Of a DNA stretch of 64,000 nt, positions 16,579 to 24,700 are shown one piece after another. The notes under the pieces are model-generated. The model saw only the letters and a program-made list of their open reading frames with translations. It made no database searches and was not told where the DNA came from. Position numbers and translations under genes: made by a program. Numbering within the stretch: position 1 is the stretch's first letter; each line of letters begins with the position of its first letter. The stretch comes from Streptantibioticus ferralitis. GTDB lineage: Bacteria; Actinomycetota; Actinomycetes; Streptomycetales; Streptomycetaceae. The stretch spans positions 549,013 to 613,012 of the forward strand of contig NZ_JARHTQ010000002.1 of assembly GCF_029223525.1 (NCBI RefSeq). Reading direction: 5' to 3'.

Positions 16579-18177
16579 ATGACCCGATCCGAACGCCATG
16601 CCCGCAAGCGACCGGCCAATCCGCGTGGCAGGGCCCGTGCGAAGGGCTCCACGACGGGTACCGGCAGTGTCCCCGCCCGCAAGGTCACGCCCCCGCAGGA
16701 ATTCGCGCTGCCGGAAACCGTCACCCCCGCACTGCCTGCCGTCGAGACCTTCGACGCCCTGGACATGCCCGCCGCCCTGGCCAAGACCCTTGCGGCCCAG
16801 GGCGTGACCTCACCGTTCCCGATCCAGGGCGCGACACTGCCGAACTCCCTCGCCGGACGTGACATCCTCGGCCGGGGACGCACCGGCTCGGGCAAGACAC
16901 TCGCCTTCGGCCTCGCAGTGCTCGCCCGCACGGCGGGCCGCCGCGCCGAGCCCAAGGCACCGCTCGCGCTGGTGCTGGTGCCGACGCGTGAGCTCGCGCA
17001 GCAGGTCACCGACGCCCTCACGCCATACGCTACGGCGGTGAACCTGCGGATGGCCACGGTCGTCGGGGGGCTCTCCATCACCAAGCAGGCCGGCACCCTG
17101 CGTCGCGGCGCCGAGGTGCTCGTGGCCACGCCCGGACGGCTGAAGGACCTGCTGGAGCGCGGCGACTGCGCGCTCGCACAGGTGTCGATCACCGTCCTCG
17201 ACGAGGCCGACCAGATGGCCGACATGGGCTTCATGCCACAGGTCACGGCGCTGCTCAGGCAGGTAGAGCCGGAGGGGCAGCGGATGCTCTTCTCGGCGAC
17301 CCTGGACAAGAACATCGACCGGCTCGTTCAGATGTTCCTGACCGACCCCGTGGTGCACTCCGTCGACCCGTCGGCGGGCGCGGTGACCACCATGGAGCAC
17401 CACGTGCTGCATGTCGCCGACGAAACAGACAAGAAGGCGGTGGCCGTGCGCATCGCGGCCCGCGACGGCCGGGTGATCCTTTTCGTGGACACCAAGCGTG
17501 CGGCGGACCGCTTCGCCAAGCGGCTGCTCACCAACGGTGTACGGGCAGCCGCGCTGCACGGCGGCCGTTCGCAGCCGCAGCGCAACCGCACCCTCGACCA
17601 GTTCAAGAACGGCCAGGTCACCGCGCTGGTGGCGACCAATGTGGCGGCCCGCGGCATTCATGTCGACGAGTTGGACCTGGTCGTGAACGTCGATCCGCCG
17701 ACCGACCACAAGGACTATCTGCACCGTGGCGGGCGCACCGCCAGGGCGGGGGAGTCCGGCAGCGTGGTGACGCTGGTGCTGCCCGAGCAGAAGCGGGAGA
17801 TGTCGCGGCTGATGGCAGACGCGGGGATCAGCCCGCGCACGACGCGGATCAAGTCCAGCGACGAGGAACTCGCCCGGCTCACCGGAGCGCGGGAGCCTTC
17901 CGGAGTGGCCGTGACGATCGAGGTGCCCCAACTCGCTGCCCAGCCACGGCAGAAGGCGAACCCCAAGGCCAAGGCGAAGACGGCTGCGCAGTCGAAGGGG
18001 CGGCAGGCGCAACGCGGCGCGCAGCGGAGCACCCCCGGCGGCGCTACCGACGCGGGGCGGTCGAGGAGCACCCCCGGCGGCGCTACCGACGTGGGGCGGT
18101 CGAGCGGCCGTAGTCGTGGTCAGCGCCGTCGCCCGGCGCGCGGTGAGCAGGGAAGCCGCAGCCCCAAGTCTGCCTGA
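16579..18177 (+). CDS. DEAD-box RNA helicase
   Basis: 532 aa. Q-motif region SPFPIQGATLPNSLAGRDIL, motif I GRGRTGSGKT, Ia PTRELAQQV, II DEAD (VLDEADQMADMGF), III SAT, IV-VI including ALVATNVAARGIHV and HRGGRTARAG. An N-terminal basic stretch (ERHARKRPANPRGRARAK) and a C-terminal Lys/Arg/Gly tail should bind RNA non-specifically. The tail contains an exact-period 39-nt tandem duplication (18028-18105) giving two copies of a 13-residue unit STPGGATDxGRSx. Follows the cold-shock gene in the same direction. Confidence 0.95.
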   Translation: MTRSERHARKRPANPRGRARAKGSTTGTGSVPARKVTPPQEFALPETVTPALPAVETFDALDMPAALAKTLAAQGVTSPFPIQGATLPNSLAGRDILGRGRTGSGKTLAFGLAVLARTAGRRAEPKAPLALVLVPTRELAQQVTDALTPYATAVNLRMATVVGGLSITKQAGTLRRGAEVLVATPGRLKDLLERGDCALAQVSITVLDEADQMADMGFMPQVTALLRQVEPEGQRMLFSATLDKNIDRLVQMFLTDPVVHSVDPSAGAVTTMEHHVLHVADETDKKAVAVRIAARDGRVILFVDTKRAADRFAKRLLTNGVRAAALHGGRSQPQRNRTLDQFKNGQVTALVATNVAARGIHVDELDLVVNVDPPTDHKDYLHRGGRTARAGESGSVVTLVLPEQKREMSRLMADAGISPRTTRIKSSDEELARLTGAREPSGVAVTIEVPQLAAQPRQKANPKAKAKTAAQSKGRQAQRGAQRSTPGGATDAGRSRSTPGGATDVGRSSGRSRGQRRRPARGEQGSRSPKSA

Positions 18178-18274
18178 TGTCAAGGCCGTTGACGGTGGGG
18201 ATGCCGGTTGGTCATCTGGCTGACCGGCTCCTGGGCCGTTCGTGTGATGTGCGGGCCAGGGGGGTTGGCGCCTG

Positions 18275-19402
18275 TTACGGGCTCCCGTCGCCCCTGCTCG
18301 CGGCCGGTGCCTCGCGGCGGGCCAGCAGGCGGTAGGCGTTCGACAAGCCCGCGCGGTGTGCGAACGGAGCGATCAGGTGGTCGAGCAGCGCCGCGAGCAG
18401 CAGCACCGGCACGCCGGTCAGCAGGAGCAGATCGCGCCATGCGCGCCGTACCCGGCCCGGCGGGGTTCCCGGCAGCCACGGAGCGTCCTCCCGCGGTGCG
18501 AGCGCGTCCAGCAGCAGCCAGCAGGCGCCCAACAGGTCTCCCGCGTCATGCGGTTTGTCATGCTGCTCCAGCAGAACCGTGAAGCCCAGGTCGGTCAGCC
18601 GCTGGCGCAGGTTGGGCGCCGGCATCATGTTCAGGTGCTGCGGCTGGAGCCACGGCAGCCACCAACGCCCCAGCAGGCGGGCGTAGCGGCACCGTGGATC
18701 GGGGACCTCGACGAGCAGCAGTCCCCCGGGGCGCAGCGCCTGGCGGGCGGCGAGCAGTTCCTTTTGCGGGTCGGCGGTGTGTTCCAGGTAGTGGAACATG
18801 CTCACCACGTCGTACCGCCCGGCGAGTTCGGGCGCCAGTTCCGGGAACGAGCCGCGGAAGCCGTGGGTCACCCGGCCCAGCCGCTCGGCGAGTTGGACGC
18901 CCTCGGTGAGGTCCAGTCCGTCGAACGACGCCTCGGGAAAGATCGCGTGCGCGGTCTCGCAGAAGTGTCCGTGCCCCGTGCCGACATCCAGCCAGGAGTG
19001 CGGCACGGCGGCGAACGGCACCACGGTCCGAGCGCGGTTGCGGTAGGTGGCGGTGCGCATCCCGAAGGCTGCGCCGAGCCGCTGCTCACCCAGGCCGTCG
19101 TAGAAGTCGCGGTAGTAGAAGTCCAGACCGGCGGTGGTGAGTCGGGGATTCTGGAAGACATGCCCGCAGCCGCGGCACTCGTTCAAGGTGAACGATCCTG
19201 GTTTGTGCTGCAGCAGGTCGGTGGTGCGCAGCCGGACCCGCAGCGAAGTGGATCCGCACCACGGACAGTCCGCGCGGCGCGGTTCGAAGAACCGGCCGGT
19301 GCCGTCGGCCAGTTCGCTCTGGTAGGAGGAGCGCAGGGTGGCGATCCGCTGGGCCCGGGCCGTCGCCTTCCGCGCAGGTCGTCCTGATTCCGTCGAGGTC
19401 AT
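18275..19402 (-). CDS. SAM-dependent methyltransferase with N-terminal zinc-ribbon (lipid operon gene 6)
   Basis: 375 aa, last gene of the six-gene operon. A CPWCG...CRGCG knuckle (residues about 46-80) precedes a class I methyltransferase: motif I HSWLDVGTGHGHFCETAHAI, then FDGLDLTEGVQLAERLG and YDVVSMFHYLEHTADPQKEL. Near residue 330 is a hydrophobic stretch (LLLLTGVPVLLLAALLDHLI) that may anchor it to the membrane, suiting a lipid substrate. The ATG overlaps the glycosyltransferase stop (ATGA). Proteins with this ribbon-methyltransferase layout often modify sugars or lipid-linked intermediates; O-methylation of the attached sugar or of a hydroxyl is my inference. Confidence 0.82.
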   Translation of the reverse strand: MTSTESGRPARKATARAQRIATLRSSYQSELADGTGRFFEPRRADCPWCGSTSLRVRLRTTDLLQHKPGSFTLNECRGCGHVFQNPRLTTAGLDFYYRDFYDGLGEQRLGAAFGMRTATYRNRARTVVPFAAVPHSWLDVGTGHGHFCETAHAIFPEASFDGLDLTEGVQLAERLGRVTHGFRGSFPELAPELAGRYDVVSMFHYLEHTADPQKELLAARQALRPGGLLLVEVPDPRCRYARLLGRWWLPWLQPQHLNMMPAPNLRQRLTDLGFTVLLEQHDKPHDAGDLLGACWLLLDALAPREDAPWLPGTPPGRVRRAWRDLLLLTGVPVLLLAALLDHLIAPFAHRAGLSNAYRLLARREAPAASRGDGSP

Positions 19403-20604
19403 GGCATCCTTCCGTCCGTGCGCCGCGGGCTTGGTGGGAGCTGTTCCAGATATGTGGCCGCGCTGAGGGCGCCGCCCGCGGTCCGGAACGAAGCGGCGAT
19501 GTGCCGCGCTGCGGCGCGGTGTGCGGGATCGTCCAGTACCGCGTCCAGCGCCTGGCCGATGCGGGCCGCGGTGATCCGGCCGAAGCGCACCCGTACGCCC
19601 GCGCCGGCCGCCACCACCTGGCCCGCCACCACCGGCTGGTCGTCGCGGATCGGGGCGACCACCACAGGCACGCCGTGCCACAGCGCCTCGCAGACGGTGT
19701 TGTGGCCCGCGTGGCACACCACAGCGGAAGCGCGCGCCAGCAGTTCCAACTGCGGTACCACGGGGAGCACCAGGACATCCCGGTCGGGCACGAGGTTCGG
19801 TAGCAGGCCACCCGGGTCGGCGATCACCGCCTGCAGTCTGTCGGAGCGCGCCAGCATCGCCTCCCGGCAGGCCAGCAGAAAGGGTGCGCCGGTATCGGCG
19901 TTGGCCGTCCCGAGGGTGACGAGCACGGTCGCGCGATCGCGGTCCAGCCACTCCCACGGAAAGGACGGGGCCGTGGGGCGCATCGCGATCGAAGGGCCGA
20001 CGAAGCGGATCGGTCCCGGCGCTCTGGCCGCCGGACCGGCCAGTTCGGCGGTGGTGAAGGCAAGGATGAGGTGCGGGGAGAAACGCGGGTCCGCCGTCCC
20101 TTCCGGATCGCCGACGCGCTCCCGCAAGCCGCTGAGCAGGCCGGAAACCCAGGCGTCCACCAGTGGCATGCCGTCCAGCGCGCCGGTGAACTCCGCCGAG
20201 GTCGTCGCGGAGGTGGCCCACCGCAGGCCCAGGCGCTCGGCGACCAACGCGCCCGCGATCGCCTGCTGGTCCACCACGAGCACATCGGGGCGGAAGCGCT
20301 CCACCGCGGTGACCACGTCCGGAGCCATCGCCTCGGCCAGCGGGACCAGGAAGTCCTCCCACAGGAACTTCAGCGCCGCCGGTCCCCGCAACTGCGGCGA
20401 CCGCCGTGGCTCGCCGTCGGTCCACGTCCTCGGGACACCGACGCACGCGAAAACCTCGGCCCGCGCACCGGCGAGCCGTGCGATCAGCTCCGGCTGCCCT
20501 GCCCAGGCCGTCGCGTGCCCACGGGCGGTCAGCTCCGCCGCGACGCCCACGAGTGGGTTCACATGCCCGATCAGCGGTGGAACCACGAAGAGGAACCGGG
20601 TCAC
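19399..20604 (-). CDS. GT-B glycosyltransferase (MGT/UGT-like, lipid operon gene 5)
   Basis: 401 aa. N-terminal acceptor domain MTRFLFVVPPLIGHVNPLVG with the catalytic-type His in GHVNP; C-terminal nucleotide-sugar signature VVCHAGHNTVCEALWHGVPV followed by VAPIRDDQPVVAGQV, as in macrolide and glycolipid glycosyltransferases. The GTG overlaps the hydrolase stop (GTGA) and its stop overlaps the methyltransferase ATG, so it is made with the rest of the operon. Predicted to glycosylate the lipid product; donor sugar not readable. No sugar-biosynthesis genes are nearby, so a common cellular UDP- or GDP-sugar is likely. Confidence 0.88.
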   Translation of the reverse strand: MTRFLFVVPPLIGHVNPLVGVAAELTARGHATAWAGQPELIARLAGARAEVFACVGVPRTWTDGEPRRSPQLRGPAALKFLWEDFLVPLAEAMAPDVVTAVERFRPDVLVVDQQAIAGALVAERLGLRWATSATTSAEFTGALDGMPLVDAWVSGLLSGLRERVGDPEGTADPRFSPHLILAFTTAELAGPAARAPGPIRFVGPSIAMRPTAPSFPWEWLDRDRATVLVTLGTANADTGAPFLLACREAMLARSDRLQAVIADPGGLLPNLVPDRDVLVLPVVPQLELLARASAVVCHAGHNTVCEALWHGVPVVVAPIRDDQPVVAGQVVAAGAGVRVRFGRITAARIGQALDAVLDDPAHRAAARHIAASFRTAGGALSAATYLEQLPPSPRRTDGRMP

Positions 20605-21467
20605 CGCACGCTCCCCTCGGGCTCCGACCTGCCGTCGCGGATCCGCGTCGGGAGCCGTTCGGCGGCCACGCCGCGCGGCTCGCTTCCGTGCTGCCGCAGC
20701 CAGGACAAGGTGAGTCGGCGCACCGCCTCCGTTGCCCCGATCAGAACGGAGTGCTCCTGCCCGGAGACGAAGGTGCTCCGGCAGTCGGGCAGCAGCCCCT
20801 CCAGCCAGGCCGCCTGGGAGACCATGTCCGACTCCTTGCCGTAGACCGCCAGTACCGGGCAGCGGATCGCACGCAACTCGGCCTCGGTCGGGATCCGGCT
20901 GGCCGGGAGGTCCCGGGCCAGCGAGGTGGCGGCCAGTAGCCTGCCGGCCGAGCGGGCCAGCCGAGCGGTGTGCTCGCTGTACCGCGTCGCGATCCAGGCC
21001 AGTGCCTCCTCGCGGACCAACTGGGTTTTGGCGCGCCGTAGATTGGCGTCCATCTTGACGGACCAGGCCGAGGTGGCGGGCTCGGACTCGATGACGAGCA
21101 GGCCCGCGACCTGGTCGGGGCGCCGGGTCGCCAGGCCGAACGCGGCCGTGCCACCGAAGGAGTTGCCCAGCAGATGGACCGGGCCGGTCAACTCCAGCCG
21201 GTCCAGCAGGCATTCCAGATCGTCGACGAACCGCTCCAGTTGGTAGCCGGTCGGCGGCTGCCCGGTGCGACCGTGGCCGCGCTGGTCGTACAGCAGCACC
21301 TCCATCCCGGCGGCTACGAGCGTGGGTGCCAGGGTGAAGTAGTAGCTGGCGAGGCTGTCGGTGAGCAGCCCGTGCAGCAGGACGACGGTGGCGGCGGGTG
21401 GGCCCGCGTCCTGCGGGGCGAGCCGCTGCACATGGAAGCGCAGTCCGTTGAGCTTGAGGTAGGCCAC
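20601..21467 (-). CDS. Alpha/beta hydrolase (lipid operon gene 4)
   Basis: 288 aa. Oxyanion-hole segment VVLLHGLLTDSLASYYFTL, nucleophile elbow GNSFGG (S103), late acid in YGKESDMVSQ and the catalytic His in SGQEHSVL: a complete triad. Cap-region helices lie between residues about 130 and 200. Starts one base after the ACP stop. Since neither synthase has a thioesterase domain, this is the best candidate for releasing the chain from the ACP, or for transferring it to an alcohol; alternatively it hydrolyses an ester later in the pathway. Confidence 0.87.
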   Translation of the reverse strand: MAYLKLNGLRFHVQRLAPQDAGPPAATVVLLHGLLTDSLASYYFTLAPTLVAAGMEVLLYDQRGHGRTGQPPTGYQLERFVDDLECLLDRLELTGPVHLLGNSFGGTAAFGLATRRPDQVAGLLVIESEPATSAWSVKMDANLRRAKTQLVREEALAWIATRYSEHTARLARSAGRLLAATSLARDLPASRIPTEAELRAIRCPVLAVYGKESDMVSQAAWLEGLLPDCRSTFVSGQEHSVLIGATEAVRRLTLSWLRQHGSEPRGVAAERLPTRIRDGRSEPEGSVR

Positions 21468-21468
21468 G

Positions 21469-21795
21469 TCAGCTCCGCTCCGCGGTCCGCAGCCGGGTCA
21501 CGACGTAGCCGACGAGCTGACCCACCGTCAGACAAATGATCTCGTCGAGCTCCATGTCCGCGATGAACTCGGCGAAGTTGACCTGTTCGCCCCAGCGCGC
21601 CTGGAGCTGCTCGGCCAGGGTCACCAGGTCGATGCTCTCCAGTTCGAGGTCGTCGGTGAATCGGCTCTGCATGGTGATCTCCGCGGGGGTGAGGTCGTAC
21701 CCGTCGAGCAGCGCGGCCAGCATGCCGGTGATCTCGCCGAGGACCTCCTGCTCGGTGGGCAGGTGCGGTTCCATGGCCTGTTCGCTGGTGGTCAC
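21469..21795 (-). CDS. Discrete acyl carrier protein (lipid operon gene 3)
   Basis: 108 aa with the phosphopantetheine site DDLELESIDLVTLAEQLQ (S54) and typical acidic helices II/III (FIADMELDEIICLTVGQLV). About 20 extra residues precede the usual ACP start. The GTG overlaps the second synthase stop by GTGA. It gives the system a second carrier besides the one inside the first synthase; it may hold the starter, the finished chain, or serve the hydrolase and tailoring enzymes. The PPTase fused to the preceding protein is likely to activate it. Confidence 0.92.
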   Translation of the reverse strand: MTTSEQAMEPHLPTEQEVLGEITGMLAALLDGYDLTPAEITMQSRFTDDLELESIDLVTLAEQLQARWGEQVNFAEFIADMELDEIICLTVGQLVGYVVTRLRTAERS

Positions 21796-24700
21796 TTGGC
21801 TGCGGTCCCTTCGGGGTTCTCGGACTCGTCGGTTGTCCAGGCCACGACGTAGTCGCGTCCCGGCCCACCGGGCGGGCCGCCCACCTCGGCGCAGCGCACC
21901 CGGTGGGTGCGCGGGCCACCGGGCCCGGCGACCGTGACCAGCAGGGTGGACGGGGCGGCGGCGACCACCGCGAACTGGCGTGGCCGGCCGCGCAGTCCGG
22001 TGCCCTCGGCCTTGGCCACCGCCTCCTTAGCGGCCCAGAACCGGGTGAACCACAGCTCGTCGGTCCCGCCGTCCGCCGCTTGCCGAGCTGCCAACAACTC
22101 CCGTTCCGCCGGGCCGAACGCGACCCGCAGGGTCTGTGTCGGACGCTCGGCGACCTCCTCGACGTCGATGCCGATGCCCGGGCCACCGGACCGGGCGGGC
22201 CAGACGATGGCCACCGCCGCCCCACCCCGGTGCGCAAGCGAGACGTCGAGCCCCGGGAGCGTTCGGCCGTGCGCCCCGGACACCCGGGGGCGGCCGGTCG
22301 GATCGTTGAGCACCTCGATCTCGGCCGGGAACACCGGGCCTTCGCCCTGCTCCCAAAGCCAGCGCCGCACGGCGTCCTTCACCGCGATCCGGCCCAGCAG
22401 CCACGCCCTGCGGCCGCGCGGTGGCAGCCGCTCGTACCGGGCCCGCTCGGCGGAGCCCAGGTGCCTGCGCATGACCAGGTCGCGGGAGGCGAGATCCCGC
22501 CAGCGCTCGTACAGCAGCACCCAGCCGCCGGGCCGCGGCGTGGAGAGGGTGTTGAGCTCGATGCGGCGTTCGACGGGCCGGGTGTCCGCATAGCTGTCGA
22601 AGCGTCGGTCCTGCCAGCCGAGCACCTCGGCCCAGACGGCGTCGCCGCAGCGCAACTGCGCGTCGGCGCCCAGCACGGTGTCGGTGAGCTCGGTGACCCG
22701 GATGTGGCAGTGCAGTTCGGTGCCGGGCCGGGGCGACGGCCCGAAGAAGCGCAGCTGCCGCATGCCGACGGGGAACACGATGGTCCGCTCGGTGCGGGTG
22801 GCCGCGATCCAGTAGCCGAGCAACTGGCCGATGTTGTCCAGCAGGGCACCGGGGGCGGCAGGCGCGCGGATCACGCCGCGCACATGCGCGTCCCCGACAG
22901 CGGTCAGCTCGGTCAGCCCCTGGAACGCCGGGCCGTGGAACAGCCACCGCTCGGCGTACAGCCTGGCTGCTGTCAACTCCGGTGGGTGCTCCACCTCTTG
23001 GTCCACCGGCCAGGGGGTGGGCGGCGCCGGATACCGGTCCGCGAGCTCGACGGTGCCGTGCGCGGAATCGCCGAAGGCGGCGGCGAGGCGGTCGCATCGA
23101 GCGGCCCGCAAGGTGATCTCCACGTCCACCGGTGTGGCGGCCGGGACCCACTGGCCGAAGCGCAGGTCGCACACGCCGACGGCGACCCGCGCGGGCACGG
23201 CCCGCTCCGCGGCGTCCATCAGATGCCGCACGATCGTGGTGGCGGGAACGACGGGCCAGCGGTCCGCCAGGTCGGGCCAGCCGGGGCGCTGCCGGAAGAA
23301 GCAGTGGTCGAGGAGGTACGGCATGGCCTCGGTCGAGATGTGCAGACGAGTGGTGTGCGTTGTTGACGCATCGTCAGCTCTACGGCTTGGAGGCCGCACG
23401 GGCGGACTGGGCGTGCTGTCGGACGGCGGCGCCGGTGGGTCCGGGCGTGCGGCGCCCACACCGGTGCGGGCGCTGGCGGTGATCAGCTCGATGACCGCCC
23501 GTTCGGTGTCACGCAGCAGCGCGTCGAGTTCGGCGACCGGTGGGAAGCGGTCGGACAGCGCGGACAGGTCCCGGGTGCGACCGTCGGCCGCGGCGGCCGG
23601 TGACGCCTGTGGTTCAGGCGCGGCCGTACCCGGGGCGTGCGCCGTCCGCGGCCGGGCCGCGAGTTCCGCGCGGAGGGTGGCGAGGACGGTCGTGTCCAGG
23701 GAGATGAGCGCTCCGCCGAGGTCCAGCGGCACCGCCGGATGGGACCGCCCCGGCGGCACCGGGGCCGCGGCCGATGCCCCGCCACGCGCGGGCAGCAGGG
23801 CGGCATGGTCCGGCTCGGCGCCCTCCGCCCACATCGCCGCGGCGACCCGGCGGAGCTGGGGCAGCCCGTCGCGATGCGGGGAGTTGGCCGCGACCACCAG
23901 GTGCTCCCGGTCCTGCAGCGTGTCGCCCACCAGCGAACCCAGTTGCCCGGCGCCCATCTGGACGAACGCCCGGAAGCCCGCCGCGTACAAGGCCTCGACC
24001 AGCGGTCGGAACCGCACCGTCTCCAGCAGATGGCGGAGGAACAGCGTGCGCACCTCGGCCTCGTCCGACGGAAACGGCGCGGCCGTTGTCGCGGACCACA
24101 CCGGCACGCTCGGCTCGTGCACCTCGAAGCGGTCGGCGACCTGCCGGATCGGTGCCAGGTACGGGGCCAGCATCGGGGTGTGGAAGCCGGATCGGAACGG
24201 CAGCAGGCGGCCCAGCACGCCGCGCGCGCGGAACCAGCCGACCAGGTCCGCGACGGGCTCCTCGGGACCGCAGACGATCGACTGCTGCGGCGCGTTGTCA
24301 TGCGACAGCACGACGTCCGACATGCCGTCGACCACCGCCAGCGCATCGAGCACCCGCTCGGCGCCGGCGCCGAGCGCCGCGAAGGCGAGCCCGGGAACCC
24401 GCAGCGCGTCGGGGTCGAAGGACTCCAGGAAGGAGTCCACCGCGACGCCGCGGTACAGCCCGCCGACGCCCATGGCGGTCCACTCACCGACGCTGTGCCC
24501 GGCCACGGCGTCCGGCGCGACGCCGATCCGGCGAAGCGCCGCGTCAAGCAGCCGACCGACGACCACGACGGCGGCGCCGTGCCGCCCGACGTCGCCCACC
24601 GGTGCGGCCGACCCCGACGGGTCGTCGACCGGACCGGGCCGCGGCAGGCCGAAGTGCGTGGCGACATCGTCCACCCGGGGAGCGAACTCGCCCTCCAGCC

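Noticed and set aside
18178..18274. Terminator between the helicase and the methyltransferase gene
   Set aside because: Only a 6-bp GCCGGT/ACCGGC stem with a large loop is present; not convincing.
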